Positions 36,930-46,840 are shown, numbered from the stretch's first letter. The stretch: DNA of 64,000 nt from an uncultured Dokdonia sp. (GCA_947503305.1 CANNDF010000002.1:558001-622000); one strand, 5' to 3'. Notes: a model not told the origin generated them from the sequence alone. Translations and numbers: made by a program.

Positions 36930-36956
36930 AAAAGCTTCATTATCAACGAAGCTTTT
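36930..36956 (-). terminator. Terminator after nhaC
   Basis: AAAAGCTTC (36930-36938) pairs with GAAGCTTTT (36948-36956); on the minus strand it is followed by TTTTTCTTTG. A degenerate palindrome GCTTTGGCGAAAGT lies at 36981-36994, before the hairpin. Confidence 0.7.
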
Positions 36957-36997
36957 CATGTATATTTTAGTTGTAGTTATGCTTTGGCGAAAGTAAT

Positions 36998-38497
36998 CTA
37001 TCCTCCTTTTTTGGCATCCTTAAGTTGGCGTATTTTAATGTTAAACGCTGCAAAGAGTAGGGTGGTAAAAGGACTTAGCCAGTTGAATATCGCATAGACA
37101 AAATAGTCTGCAACAGAAACGCCTAATACGCCACTTTGATAGGCTCCACAGGTATTCCAAGGAATTAGTACTGAGGTTACAGTACCAGAATCCTCCAAAG
37201 TACGAGATAGGTTTTCTGGAGCGAGTCCTTTTTCTTCAAAAGCTTTACTATACATTTTTCCTGGAACTACAATCGCTAGATATTGATCACTTGCCGTTAG
37301 ATTTAAAGCAAGGCAACTGGTTACCGTACTGGCAAACAATCCAAATGTAGTATGAAATAAACTTAATAAAGCCTTACTGATACGTGCTAATGCTCCTATG
37401 GCATCCATTATTCCACCAAACACCATTGCGCATACAATAAGCCATATAGTACCTAGCATCCCACTCATACCTCCTGCAGAGAATAGATCATTAAGAGATT
37501 CATTATCAGTAGCGACTGCTGTATCTACTGTAATTGCATTCATAATTCCTTTATATCCATTAATAAAATTAAGGGAATCTCCTCCTGAAACTGCTTGTAC
37601 AATAGTAGGCTGAAAAATAAGCGCTGCAACTGCTCCTAAAAGTGTGCCTGTGAGTAATGCAATGAGTGGCGGTGTCTTACGTACGATTAATACAATGACA
37701 ATAATAGGAACCAAAAATAACCAAGGGCTTATCGTAAAAGAGTTGTCTATGGATGCAAGGATAGATGCGGTGTCTGCAGTACCTGTAGGGTCTAGATTAA
37801 GACCTATTATAATAAATATGATGAGCGTTACTATAATAGTTGGTACCGTAGTAATTGTCATGTATTTTATATGGGTAAAAAGATCTGTACCTGCCATTGC
37901 AGGAGCAAGGTTTGTGGTATCACTCATTGGAGATAATTTATCTCCAAAATAAGCGCCAGATAAAACGGCGCCAGCGGTCATGCCTAATGAGATTCCAAGA
38001 GCTTCTGCAATTCCAATAAGAGCAATACCTACAGTTGCAGATGTTGTCCAACTACTACCAGTTGCTATAGAAATAATAGCACAAATGATTACACAAGAAG
38101 CTAGGAAAATGGTAGGGTTTAAGATTTGCATTCCATAATAAATCATAGTGGGTATAATGCCACTTATGAGCCATGTTCCTGCGAGTGCACCTACCATCAA
38201 TAAAATAAGAATTGCTCCTGTTGTCGATTTTAAGTTTTCAGACACTTCTTCAATCATTCGTTTGTAGCTTACTTTATTAAAGTATCCTACAATGGCTGCT
38301 ACGGCGGCCCCTAATAAAAGGATAAATTGATTTGAACCTGATAAAGCGTCATCTCCAAATGCATAAAAAACATTAAAAAATAACATAGCTACGAGTGCAA
38401 GAACAGGAATAAGTGCTTCCCAAATACTAAGTTCTTTATTATCTATAATCTTTTGGTCTTCTATTTCGATTTCAGATAGATTGTCTTGGTCTTGCAT
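36998..38497 (-). CDS. nhaC: Na+/H+ antiporter NhaC family
   Basis: 499 residues, about eleven to twelve membrane segments, and the family features GSSWTTSATVGIALIGI, AGAVLSGAYFGDKLSPMSDTTNLAPA and SVLIPWNTCGAYQSGVLG. It exchanges cytoplasmic Na+ for H+, as expected in a marine bacterium. It is transcribed alone, with its own terminator. Confidence 0.93.
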   Translation of the reverse strand: MQDQDNLSEIEIEDQKIIDNKELSIWEALIPVLALVAMLFFNVFYAFGDDALSGSNQFILLLGAAVAAIVGYFNKVSYKRMIEEVSENLKSTTGAILILLMVGALAGTWLISGIIPTMIYYGMQILNPTIFLASCVIICAIISIATGSSWTTSATVGIALIGIAEALGISLGMTAGAVLSGAYFGDKLSPMSDTTNLAPAMAGTDLFTHIKYMTITTVPTIIVTLIIFIIIGLNLDPTGTADTASILASIDNSFTISPWLFLVPIIVIVLIVRKTPPLIALLTGTLLGAVAALIFQPTIVQAVSGGDSLNFINGYKGIMNAITVDTAVATDNESLNDLFSAGGMSGMLGTIWLIVCAMVFGGIMDAIGALARISKALLSLFHTTFGLFASTVTSCLALNLTASDQYLAIVVPGKMYSKAFEEKGLAPENLSRTLEDSGTVTSVLIPWNTCGAYQSGVLGVSVADYFVYAIFNWLSPFTTLLFAAFNIKIRQLKDAKKGG

Positions 38498-38604
38498 ATT
38501 TTATGTTTTAATACCGTAATGTTACGATTTTGAAATCCTAAATGCAAGAAAAGCCTACCATACTAGAGGCAGACTTTTCTAAAAGTAAAGTAATATATAG
38601 TTGT

Positions 38605-39819
38605 CTAAGCGAGTAAAGGTTCTAGAATTTGCAATTCTTCCATGCATTTTTTCATGATCTTATAGGTGCGTTCTATATCATTGTCTAATCCAACAGAAAA
38701 GCGAATAAGCCCATCTGTAAGCCCCATTTCTATTTGTTCTTGTTCAGGGATTTCTGATGATGTAGAAGTACCAGGGGCACTAAAGAGAGTTTTGTAAAAG
38801 CCTAGACTCACTGCTAGATACCCAAGGTTACGTTCTTGCATAAGCTCCATAAGCGCATTTGCTTTTTCTAAGGAACCTACATCTATCGTAAGCATTCCTC
38901 CGAATCCGTATTCCGTATTCATCATTTTTTTGAATATTTCATGACTGGGATGGGATTTTAATCCCGGATATACGGTGCGCAGTCCATCTGCTTCAAAGCA
39001 TTTTGCGAGATACATCGCATTATGGCTATGTTGTTTCATACGGATATGTAACGTTCTCATATTTTTGAGAACGGATGCTGCTCTTAAGCTATCCATAGAT
39101 GGGCCTAGTAACATACTTGCTCCATCATTAACATTACGTAAATTGTCTATAAATTCTTGACTACCACATACGACACCTCCTACGGCGTCTGAAGATCCAT
39201 TAATAAATTTAGTAAGGCTATGAATCACGATATCTGCACCCTGTTTTGCAGGAGAGATAGATAATGGGGAAAAGGTATTGTCTACAACAAGTTTGAGATT
39301 GTTTTTTCTGGAAAGATGACTTAATGCTTGTAGATCTGCAATTTCTAATAATGGGTTACTTACAGATTCACAATACAGGACTTTCGTAGTGTCTTTTATA
39401 GCGGCGGTTACAGCATCAATATCTGTGATATCTACAAATGTGGTAGTAATTCCTAGTTTTGGAGCAAAGTTTTTTAAGAAGGCATACGTGCCTCCATAAA
39501 TAGTTCTACTGGATATAATGTGATCTCCTGCAGCACATAATTGTAATAGCGTAGGAGTAATGGCTCCCATTCCACTGGCAGCTACATTTGCTGTTTCTGT
39601 TCCTTCCATAGCAGCTAGGGCTTCTCCTAGGTATAGATTGGATGGTGTACTATGGCGTGAGTATAAATAGCATCCATCTGCATTACCTTCAAATGTATCA
39701 AACATCGTTTTTGCAGATAAAAATGTATAGGTAGAACTATCTGATATAGATGGGTTTACACCTCCAAATTCTCCAAAGTATTGTAAATCCTGTATTTCGT
39801 TTGCGGGTTTAAAAGCCAT
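38605..39819 (-). CDS. Cys/Met metabolism PLP-dependent enzyme (cystathionine gamma-synthase/lyase or methionine gamma-lyase)
   Basis: 404 residues, fold type I PLP enzyme. PLP Lys is in HSLTKFINGSSDAVGG; the Tyr/Arg phosphate-binding YSRHSTPS and VDNTFSPL are present. The Cys of classical methionine gamma-lyases is Gly here (YGGT), which points to a cystathionine-type enzyme but does not decide it. The gene is divergent from an Lrp/AsnC regulator (40027), a typical local regulator of amino-acid catabolism. Confidence 0.85.
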   Translation of the reverse strand: MAFKPANEIQDLQYFGEFGGVNPSISDSSTYTFLSAKTMFDTFEGNADGCYLYSRHSTPSNLYLGEALAAMEGTETANVAASGMGAITPTLLQLCAAGDHIISSRTIYGGTYAFLKNFAPKLGITTTFVDITDIDAVTAAIKDTTKVLYCESVSNPLLEIADLQALSHLSRKNNLKLVVDNTFSPLSISPAKQGADIVIHSLTKFINGSSDAVGGVVCGSQEFIDNLRNVNDGASMLLGPSMDSLRAASVLKNMRTLHIRMKQHSHNAMYLAKCFEADGLRTVYPGLKSHPSHEIFKKMMNTEYGFGGMLTIDVGSLEKANALMELMQERNLGYLAVSLGFYKTLFSAPGTSTSSEIPEQEQIEMGLTDGLIRFSVGLDNDIERTYKIMKKCMEELQILEPLLA

Positions 39820-39977
39820 CTTGTATTTATTAAAAAAATGATTGCCTCGGAAGATATACTTCTTAAAGGCATTTATTTTGTTAGTTATACATCAAAACTA
39901 CAGTATTATAGATGATTTGTCAATGATTAATAGTATATTTAGAAAATTAAACTATAAACATAAATTTTTGAAGGTAT

Positions 39978-39992
39978 GCTTTCGCGAAAGCG
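39978..39992. repeat. Dispersed palindrome, exact copy in the PLP-enzyme/Lrp divergent spacer
   Basis: GCTTTCGCGAAAGCG, 36 bases before the Lrp start. An ATG at 39976 overlaps it but is not the natural start. Confidence 0.88.
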
Positions 39993-40026
39993 TACTTATT
40001 TTTTAAGAATTAGAAATATTTTCAGT

Positions 40027-40485
40027 ATGAATTTTGACGACATCGATCGAAAGCTTCTTGGCTATCTTCAAGTAGATTGTAAAAAAACCAATAAAGAATT
40101 ATCTGGACTTTTAAACTTATCTGTTACTGCGGTATATGAACGTATTAAAAAGTTAGAACGTGAAGGTATAATAGAAGGGTATGTGGGGCTGGTAAACAAG
40201 ACTAAAATAAAACGAGATTTTATAGTTTTATGCCATATTAAATTATTACAGCATCGTAAGGAATATCTTACTACTTTTGAAAGAGCTGTGCTAGCTATAG
40301 AAGAAGTAGTAGAATGTTACCATGTAAGCGGAGATTATGATTATATTCTAAAGGTATTGGTAGCAGATATGAATGATTTTAGAGAGTTTATGGTGACCAA
40401 ATTAACTACCCTTGACCATATAGGGAGTACACATAGCTCGTTTGTTATTAATGAAGTAAAACATACTACAGCAATTACTATTTGA
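40027..40485 (+). CDS. Lrp/AsnC family transcriptional regulator
   Basis: 152 residues. The winged helix-turn-helix at the start (FDDIDRKLLGYLQVDCKKTNKELSG, split region 2-26) is followed by the RAM ligand-binding domain (about 60-150: EVVECYHVSGDYDYILKV). It binds amino acids and probably controls the divergent PLP enzyme. ATG at 40027 is chosen; an upstream in-frame ATG at 39976 would add 17 residues encoded mainly by the palindrome. The stop is followed by one base and the next ATG. Confidence 0.92.
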   Translation: MNFDDIDRKLLGYLQVDCKKTNKELSGLLNLSVTAVYERIKKLEREGIIEGYVGLVNKTKIKRDFIVLCHIKLLQHRKEYLTTFERAVLAIEEVVECYHVSGDYDYILKVLVADMNDFREFMVTKLTTLDHIGSTHSSFVINEVKHTTAITI

Positions 40486-40486
40486 T

Positions 40487-41125
40487 ATGAAGTCCACAAG
40501 ATACCTAGGAGCAGAGTTTTTTATTCTTTTTATAGTATTACCTCTCAGTTTATTATTACCCTATAGTTTTAAGATTAAAGGAATTTCTATTCTTATTGCT
40601 TTTATATATCTACTATTTGTTCTTTTTAAGAAAACATCTATTAAGTTTAAAATAAAAAAAGAAATCTCGTGGAGTTCATTTTTAAAAATAACACTCATAA
40701 AATTTCTGGTAATTGCTATTGTAACTAGTGCTTATGTCTATATCATGGATGCGTCAAAACTTTTTTGTGTCCCACTTAATAAACCTAAACTATGGGTAAC
40801 TATTTTATTTATCTATACATTCTTATCGGTTTGGCCTCAGGAAGTTATCTATAGGACTTTCTTTTTTGAGCGTTATGGAAGTTACTTTACAAATAAGAAT
40901 ATTCTCATTTTTGTAAATGCGATCATATTTTCTATGGCACATTTGTTTTTACGTAATACGCTTGTGACTGTACTCACTTTTATAGGAGGTCTATTATTTG
41001 CATATACATTTCATAAAACGAAGTCTACAACATTAGTTTCTATAGAACATGCACTCTATGGAAATTGGTTATTCACTGTAGGTATGGGGCAAATGCTAGC
41101 ATTTCCAGGAATGGATAGTTGTTGA
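40487..41125 (+). CDS. CPBP family intramembrane metalloprotease
   Basis: 212 residues, six to seven membrane segments. The family motifs are PQEVIYR (for EExxxR; the first Glu is Gln here), FSMAHL (FxxxH) and HALYGN (HxxxN). These are abortive-infection/CAAX prenyl protease relatives of uncertain function. It starts one base after the Lrp stop, so co-transcription is likely. The Q in motif 1 is a common variant in this family. Confidence 0.85.
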   Translation: MKSTRYLGAEFFILFIVLPLSLLLPYSFKIKGISILIAFIYLLFVLFKKTSIKFKIKKEISWSSFLKITLIKFLVIAIVTSAYVYIMDASKLFCVPLNKPKLWVTILFIYTFLSVWPQEVIYRTFFFERYGSYFTNKNILIFVNAIIFSMAHLFLRNTLVTVLTFIGGLLFAYTFHKTKSTTLVSIEHALYGNWLFTVGMGQMLAFPGMDSC

Positions 41126-41134
41126 TAGATTAAC

Positions 41135-42274
41135 TTAGCCGACTATTACTTCTTCTAAAATTGCATCTACAAGCTGTTGTAATTTACCGGCTGTTTCTAG
41201 ATCACTTTGATTGGTCACGACATATATTCCAAGATCATATTTCGGGTAGATATATAACCAGTTTTGAGTACCATAGGCCCCTCCATGGTGATTGTAATAT
41301 GTCCCATGAGGCGTATTGAGGCGTATAGGCCAGAAATATCCTGAACCATAATCTCCCAGATCAATGAGTATTTCTTGAGATTTAGAGATCATTTTGTTTT
41401 CTGATTGTAAAAGAAGTTCCATGTAGTTTACCATATCGGGCACTGTAGATTTGATGCCTCCATCGGCTCCCCAAAGTGTATTTGAAAAATGAGGTACGAG
41501 TCTTCTATTGATACCATATCCATTTGCCAAATTTTGTTTTTCAGATGTGGATAGGTGTATTTTTGTATGTGGCATTCTGGCAATAGCGGTTATTTTTTTT
41601 AAAACAATATCTTCATATGGCATATCATAAATAGTCTCTAGAATATATGCCATTAATTCCACATCTACATTTGAGTAATGATATTGAGAGCCTGGAATAG
41701 CGGTAAGTTCTATTGTTTTCAAATCTGTAAGGAAGCGATCTTTAGAATATGCCTTTTCTATCTCGTGTACTTTAAAAGGAAGTTCTTCATTAATTTGATT
41801 CATTGCTTCTCCTATTGCTGTAGGCAAGAATTGTGGAAGACCCGCTTGGTGTGTTAGTAAATGTATGATGCGTATCGGTTCTCCTTCAAACTCAAAGTTT
41901 GGATATGCTTCTGTTAAATATTTTCTAATATCATCTTGAAGAGATAACTTACCTTCTAACTCGGCTTGGGCAACAAGCGCTCCAGCAAATGTTTTACTTA
42001 CAGATGCAATCTCATAATATGTAGCATCTGTTGGGGTATTTTTTTTGCCAGAATCCAGCTCTCCATAATGTGCTGTTATTTTTTTTCCATCCTTAATGAT
42101 CCCTATAGATACTGAAGTTATGAGGGAGTCTTCTAAAAATTGATGAGCTTGTTTATCAATACTATGTTGTATAGCAGTTTTATTTTCTAGAACAGTGACA
42201 TCTTTTTTAATACATGATGTAGTAATGAAGTATATCGCTAAAAGTAATAGTATGGGTAGTCTGTACTGTTTCAT
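41135..42274 (-). CDS. Serine hydrolase lipoprotein (class C beta-lactamase/PBP4* fold)
   Basis: 379 residues, lipobox TTSCIKK (Cys about 21). The active site has SVSK (about 91-94, SxxK), YHYSNVD (YxN) and HHGGAYG (HxG in place of KTG). This group includes esterases, D-aminopeptidases and beta-lactamase-like proteins, and cannot be called a true AmpC from sequence. It is the last gene before a convergent Lrp/CPBP pair and has its own divergent promoter spacer. Confidence 0.88.
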   Translation of the reverse strand: MKQYRLPILLLLAIYFITTSCIKKDVTVLENKTAIQHSIDKQAHQFLEDSLITSVSIGIIKDGKKITAHYGELDSGKKNTPTDATYYEIASVSKTFAGALVAQAELEGKLSLQDDIRKYLTEAYPNFEFEGEPIRIIHLLTHQAGLPQFLPTAIGEAMNQINEELPFKVHEIEKAYSKDRFLTDLKTIELTAIPGSQYHYSNVDVELMAYILETIYDMPYEDIVLKKITAIARMPHTKIHLSTSEKQNLANGYGINRRLVPHFSNTLWGADGGIKSTVPDMVNYMELLLQSENKMISKSQEILIDLGDYGSGYFWPIRLNTPHGTYYNHHGGAYGTQNWLYIYPKYDLGIYVVTNQSDLETAGKLQQLVDAILEEVIVG

Positions 42275-42345
42275 AATAGATATAGATTAGGTCTACTACT
42301 CTAAATACTGATAGATATTAAAAATGTTGCAAGTGTTTTATAAAA

Positions 42346-42359
42346 GCTTTCGCGAAAGC
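42346..42359. repeat. Dispersed palindrome, exact copy upstream of the serine hydrolase
   Basis: Exact 14-mer in the divergent spacer, 72 bases from the hydrolase start. Confidence 0.85.
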
Positions 42360-42426
42360 AAAAAAAGGAGTTATATGTAAAATAACTATTTTCGTATTAT
42401 TCTAAACAAGTAGTTGTTTAATCAAT

Positions 42427-42498
42427 GAAGGCTGGAGTAAAGCTGTTTATTTTCAATCTCTCACTACAAAGAAAATAAACCATAAAACTCCAACCTTC
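42427..42498. repeat. Large imperfect inverted repeat (two-stage stem)
   Basis: Outer arms GAAGGCTGGAGT (42427-42438) and ACTCCAACCTTC (42487-42498) pair with one mismatch; inner arms GTTTATTTTC (42445-42454) and GAAAATAAAC (42471-42480) pair perfectly; the loop is 16 bases and the internal loop six on each side. No T-run follows. It could be a structured RNA, a REP/MITE-like unit or a protein site. Confidence 0.6.
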
Positions 42499-42867
42499 CA
42501 ACTCCAACCTCAAAACATTTTCACCAACTTATTAAAACTTTAGAGGCATTGGTGTTAACTGATCTAACTTGTATTTTTTTTAGACTTTTTACGACTATAT
42601 ATAATAGTTAATTATGTCATTACAAAAATACTAGGATTTAAAAACTAAAATTTTTGGACTACAATTTTGATGGGAATTCTGTTTTTAATTCGATTAAAGA
42701 CAGTTTATACTGGATAAAATGTATTCTTAGTGAGTTTTCTTAGAACAGAAATGCATTTTCTGGTAAGATATAATAGTTTTTTTGATGTATTTCTGACTCA
42801 GAAATGATGGCAATAGTCAAGTTTTTAAGAGACATTATATGTTAAGAAAACTTTGTTTTTTAGCTCT

Positions 42868-42897
42868 TTGTGAGACCATTCTAATAGCTTAAATTTA
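42868..42897 (+). promoter_or_regulatory. Candidate lpdA promoter
   Basis: TTG (42868-42870) and TAAATTTA (42890-42897) with 19 bases between, one base off the -7 consensus, 21 bases before the lpdA ATG. Confidence 0.4.
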
Positions 42898-42918
42898 CAA
42901 TCTAATAAAAAAAGATAT

Positions 42919-44322
42919 ATGAGTTCATATGATGTAGCTGTAATAGGCTCTGGTCCTGGTGGATATGTTGCTGCCATACGATGTGCACAACTTGGAATGA
43001 AAACTGCAATTATAGAAAAATACGATACTCTGGGCGGCACTTGCCTTAATGTAGGGTGTATTCCTTCTAAAGCATTACTAGATTCTTCACATCATTATGA
43101 AGACGCTATAAAACATTTTGAAGAGCATGGTATTGAAGTAGGGGATGTGAAATTCAACCTTGAAAAAATGATCAATCGCAAACAAGGTGTTGTTGATATG
43201 ACCACCAAAGGGATTGTGTTTTTAATGGATAAAAACAAAATAGATGTCTACCATGGAGTAGGGGCGTTTAAAGATGCAACGCATATAGATATTACTCCAG
43301 CCGAAGGAGATGTACAAACTATAGAAGCAAAAAATACTATAATAGCTACAGGTTCTAAGCCTAGCTCTCTTCCTTTTATAACTATAGATAAAGAACGTAT
43401 CATTACATCTACGGAAGCGTTAAAACTTCCAGAGGTACCTAAGCATATGATTGTTATAGGCGGAGGTGTGATTGGATTAGAATTAGGACAGGTTTATAAA
43501 CGTCTTGGAGCTGAGGTTACTGTTGTAGAATATATGGATCGTATCATCCCTACCATGGATGGCGCGCAGAGTAAGGAAATGCTTAAAGTGTTTAAAAAGC
43601 AGAAAATGAAATTTGCATTATCACATGGAGTTACCGCTGTCGAGCGTAACGGAGATGAGGTAATTGTGAAAGCTACTGACAAAAAAGGAAATGATGTTGA
43701 GTTTAAAGGCGATTATTGTCTAGTATCAGTAGGGCGTCGTGCATACACAGATGGATTAAATCTGGAAGCGGTTGGTATTTCTACAGATGATAGAGGTCGT
43801 GTAGAAGTAAATGAACATTTGCAAACAAATGTGTCTAATATCTATGCAATAGGCGATGTTATACAAGGAGCGATGCTTGCTCATAAAGCAGAAGAAGAAG
43901 GTGTATTTGTAGCCGAAACGATGGCTGGTCAAAAACCACATATTGATTATAATTTAATTCCAGGGGTTGTATATACATGGCCAGAAGTTGCCTCTGTTGG
44001 TAAAACGGAGGAACAACTTAAAGAATCAGGTATTTCTTATAAATCAGGACAGTTCCCAATGCGTGCACTAGGCCGTAGCCGTGCAAGTGGTGATATAGAC
44101 GGATTTGTAAAAATACTGGCAGATAAAACAACAGATGAAGTTTTAGGCGTGCATATGGTAGGCGCTCGTGTAGCCGATCTAATCGCTGAAGGAGTAACAG
44201 CTATGGAGTTTAGAGCAAGTGCAGAAGACATTTCTCGAATGAGTCATTCACATCCTACGTATGCAGAAGCTGTCAAAGAAGCTGCTTTAGCTGCTACAGA
44301 AGACAGGGCTTTGCATATATAA
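42919..44322 (+). CDS. lpdA: Dihydrolipoyl dehydrogenase
   Basis: 467 residues. FAD motif GSGPGGYVAAIR (11-22), redox disulfide Cys42/Cys47 in GGTCLNVGC, NAD-binding GGGVIGLELGQ, and the C-terminal HPTYAEAVKEA with the active-site His. It reoxidises lipoamide in pyruvate and 2-oxoglutarate dehydrogenase complexes and the glycine cleavage system. No E1 or E2 gene is adjacent, so the complex partners are elsewhere. It is convergent with the surface-protein gene. Confidence 0.97.
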   Translation: MSSYDVAVIGSGPGGYVAAIRCAQLGMKTAIIEKYDTLGGTCLNVGCIPSKALLDSSHHYEDAIKHFEEHGIEVGDVKFNLEKMINRKQGVVDMTTKGIVFLMDKNKIDVYHGVGAFKDATHIDITPAEGDVQTIEAKNTIIATGSKPSSLPFITIDKERIITSTEALKLPEVPKHMIVIGGGVIGLELGQVYKRLGAEVTVVEYMDRIIPTMDGAQSKEMLKVFKKQKMKFALSHGVTAVERNGDEVIVKATDKKGNDVEFKGDYCLVSVGRRAYTDGLNLEAVGISTDDRGRVEVNEHLQTNVSNIYAIGDVIQGAMLAHKAEEEGVFVAETMAGQKPHIDYNLIPGVVYTWPEVASVGKTEEQLKESGISYKSGQFPMRALGRSRASGDIDGFVKILADKTTDEVLGVHMVGARVADLIAEGVTAMEFRASAEDISRMSHSHPTYAEAVKEAALAATEDRALHI

Positions 44323-44333
44323 ATAGGGGCTAT

Positions 44334-45515
44334 TTAAAAATGTATAACACTCACATTCCATCCTCTAGAGGATGGATTTTGTGATGAACTGCTTGTATTA
44401 CACACACGTACAGTGACAGTATTTGGAGCACTTACATAACAACTCCATACTAAATAACTTTCAATACCTGATGCTGGGGTTCCCGAACATGTATCACCTA
44501 CGTTTGCTCCAGCAACAGTCATTGTTAATTCTGCAGTACCTCCTGCGCTTATTGTACCAAAATTTAAGTTGCTACTATTTTTATACCCTTTTAAGAGAAT
44601 TTGTCTAGTAGAATTTTCTGTGACATAAAGATCGTTTCCATCAAACTCTACCGCACCATTTTCAGGGGTAGTTAGTAAGGTTCCAGATTCTAATTTTATG
44701 GGTGCGCCTCCTACGGATGCAGTACCTGCTCTAAGATGTAATGTTGCGGTTGGGTCATCTATTCCAACTCCCATTTTTCCATCGTTATCTATAGTCATAC
44801 GCTCTTGTTGTGATATAGATCCTTCTGGAGTCGTTGAAACTACTAGACGGGATGGTGTACTACCTGTCGTAGGTGTACCATCAATATAAAAACGGAAACC
44901 TCCTGGTTCAGTAATTCGGGTACCATCATGTGTTTTCACAATAAAAGAACCCAACTCTTGATTTGGAGCCGTTAATCCAGGGTTTTCCAATGTACCTCCT
45001 GTATTATAAAATATGACATTAGGAGGATTTGTATTTGCACTAGATAATTGTAAATCATTATCTCCTGGACTTTTAATTTCTACACGTTCTATAGGATCAT
45101 CGGTTCCTATACCTAACCACCCATCATCTCGTATAGCAATATCTACACCTGCTGTTCCTGCTTGTGAAGCAAAAATAATAGGGTCTCCAGATTCGTTTGT
45201 GCCGTCTTTCCATTCTCCTGAAAAACCAATCCATTTTGTATTGGTGTAATCCCAATAATAAAATCCACTTGCATTAGATCCTACAGCTGTAGTCAAAAAG
45301 ATAAGCATCCCATTTTGATCGCTTCCAGGATCGGTAGATGGAAATGTATCTATACGCGGAATAATGATACCGTCTTTGTTAGATGGATCCGAAGCGTCTG
45401 CAACTTGAATGTCCAATAAACTGTTGGGTGATGTTGTGCCTATACCTACCTGTGCAGTAGAAAATGTTCCAATACATAGGGCACATACAAGAAGTGCTTG
45501 TTGTAGATTTTTCAT
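44334..45515 (-). CDS. Exported surface protein with phage-tail-fibre-like VGIGTTSP head
   Basis: 393 residues. Signal peptide to about STAQ, followed by VGIGTTSPNSLLDIQ, then beta-rich blocks in which LGIGTDDPIERVEI and MGVGIDDPTATLHL echo it, and a C-terminal Ser/Thr-rich region. These motifs are typical of flavobacterial T9SS-associated or adhesion-type surface proteins related to tail-fibre stalks. No type A/B sorting domain was recognised at the end. The function is unknown. Confidence 0.75.
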   Translation of the reverse strand: MKNLQQALLVCALCIGTFSTAQVGIGTTSPNSLLDIQVADASDPSNKDGIIIPRIDTFPSTDPGSDQNGMLIFLTTAVGSNASGFYYWDYTNTKWIGFSGEWKDGTNESGDPIIFASQAGTAGVDIAIRDDGWLGIGTDDPIERVEIKSPGDNDLQLSSANTNPPNVIFYNTGGTLENPGLTAPNQELGSFIVKTHDGTRITEPGGFRFYIDGTPTTGSTPSRLVVSTTPEGSISQQERMTIDNDGKMGVGIDDPTATLHLRAGTASVGGAPIKLESGTLLTTPENGAVEFDGNDLYVTENSTRQILLKGYKNSSNLNFGTISAGGTAELTMTVAGANVGDTCSGTPASGIESYLVWSCYVSAPNTVTVRVCNTSSSSQNPSSRGWNVSVIHF

Positions 45516-45787
45516 ATGTTCAATTCGATTTGGGGTTCGAATAGTGCGAAATTAAATAGAAAGCCATTAATCGATTTAATAAATTATTGACTTTTCGATA
45601 TAAGAGATTAAAAATTCGATGAAATTCACAAAAAACCACTCATTTTATACGATTTACACGTACTTTTTTTACGGTTTTGCCCTACTTTTTTGGGGTAGGA
45701 GTAGTATAAAAAGGCTTCAAAAAGGCGTATTTTTGCATATAATTTTATGTGTTATTTATATCATAAACTATTTCAAAACATCTTATA

Positions 45788-46840
45788 ATGTACAGAAAGG
45801 CTCTTAAAATATCTATTATATTTCTTTACCTTATTATCATCGCTGGAGCCGTTGTACGGATGACAGGTAGTGGGATGGGTTGCCCAGATTGGCCTCAGTG
45901 TTTTGGGTATTTAATACCTCCTACAGAAGAAATACAATTACAATGGCATCCCAATCACGATTATAAAAAAGGGCATGTTATTATCGTAGATGAATCTCTT
46001 CGGGTAGCAAGTGAAGATTTTAGTACAAATGATATCTATAACGAAGCTAACTGGAATCGTTATGATACCCATGATTATGCTACGTTTAATGTCTGGCATA
46101 CTTGGATAGAATACATCAACAGATTAATAAGTGTATTGGCTGGAATTCCTATGTTACTCGCTGTTATATTTTCTTTTTGGTATTGGAAAGGTCGCCCTTG
46201 GCTTATTTTTGGAACGTTTATGATTATTCCTTTTATGGGATTTCAGGCTTGGTTAGGAAAAGAAGTGGTGGACTCTAACTTACTTCCTGTTAAGATTACC
46301 ATACATATGATCGCAGCATTACTTATCGTTGCATTATTATTATACCTATGGTATAAATCTCAATTAAAAGAAGAGGGTTTGCTTTTGCATAAGCAAACCA
46401 AATCTTATGACCCCTTATTTAAGTATTTAATCCTTCTTGCTGGAGTATTGACATTGGTACAAGTGGCTTTTGGTACTCAAGTACGCCAGTATGTAGATGA
46501 ACGTGTTATGCAAGTAGGATATGATGCTAAAGAATTATGGCTTCACCCAGAAACGACTATGTTTTATGTACATCGATCATTTTCTATTCTTATTACAGTA
46601 CTTAATCTTTATATTTTTTATAGAAATAGAAAATACCTTTTAGGGCATACATCGCTTCTTAATATGATGTTACTCCTTATTGGACTGGAAGTTCTTACTG
46701 GGATAGCAATGTATTATATAGACTTTCCTTTTGGGAGTCAACCATTACATTTGGTACTAGCTTCATTACTTTTTGGTGTACAGTTTTATATTTTGTTAGA
46801 AAGTTTCAGTAAAACTAGAGGTCAAGCAAACATTGTTTGA
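45788..46840 (+). CDS. ctaA: Heme A synthase (COX15/CtaA)
   Basis: 350 residues with eight membrane segments. The N-terminal GAVVRMTGSGMGCPDWPQCFG is the family signature. The His ligands of the two heme sites lie in KGHVI, WHTWIEY, IHMIA and YVHRSFS. It oxidises heme O to heme A for cytochrome aa3 oxidase. The Bacteroidota protein has a longer extracytoplasmic loop between segments 1 and 2. CtaB is not nearby. A TATTTTTG (45728-45735) lies upstream but has no TTG partner at the right distance. Confidence 0.95.
   Translation: MYRKALKISIIFLYLIIIAGAVVRMTGSGMGCPDWPQCFGYLIPPTEEIQLQWHPNHDYKKGHVIIVDESLRVASEDFSTNDIYNEANWNRYDTHDYATFNVWHTWIEYINRLISVLAGIPMLLAVIFSFWYWKGRPWLIFGTFMIIPFMGFQAWLGKEVVDSNLLPVKITIHMIAALLIVALLLYLWYKSQLKEEGLLLHKQTKSYDPLFKYLILLAGVLTLVQVAFGTQVRQYVDERVMQVGYDAKELWLHPETTMFYVHRSFSILITVLNLYIFYRNRKYLLGHTSLLNMMLLLIGLEVLTGIAMYYIDFPFGSQPLHLVLASLLFGVQFYILLESFSKTRGQANIV

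Larger units (their letters stand above)
42275..42918. other. 644-bp gene-free divergent spacer
   Basis: It holds an exact palindrome copy (42346-42359), a large hairpin (42427-42498) and a candidate lpdA promoter: TTG 42868-42870, 19-base spacer, TAAATTTA 42890-42897. No open frame with coding character was found. Confidence 0.6.

Noticed and set aside
39976-40026. ATG inside the palindrome as the start of the Lrp gene
   Set aside because: It would add 17 residues that are coded largely by the palindrome and are not part of the Lrp N-terminus. ATG at 40027 gives the normal start.
45728-45735. TATTTTTG as a ctaA promoter
   Set aside because: No TTG at the needed distance (19-21 bases upstream). 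It matches only half of the consensus.
45619-45807. 62-residue open frame upstream of ctaA
   Set aside because: It overlaps the ctaA start and its hydrophobic composition is what AT-rich spacer gives by chance. No support for a gene.
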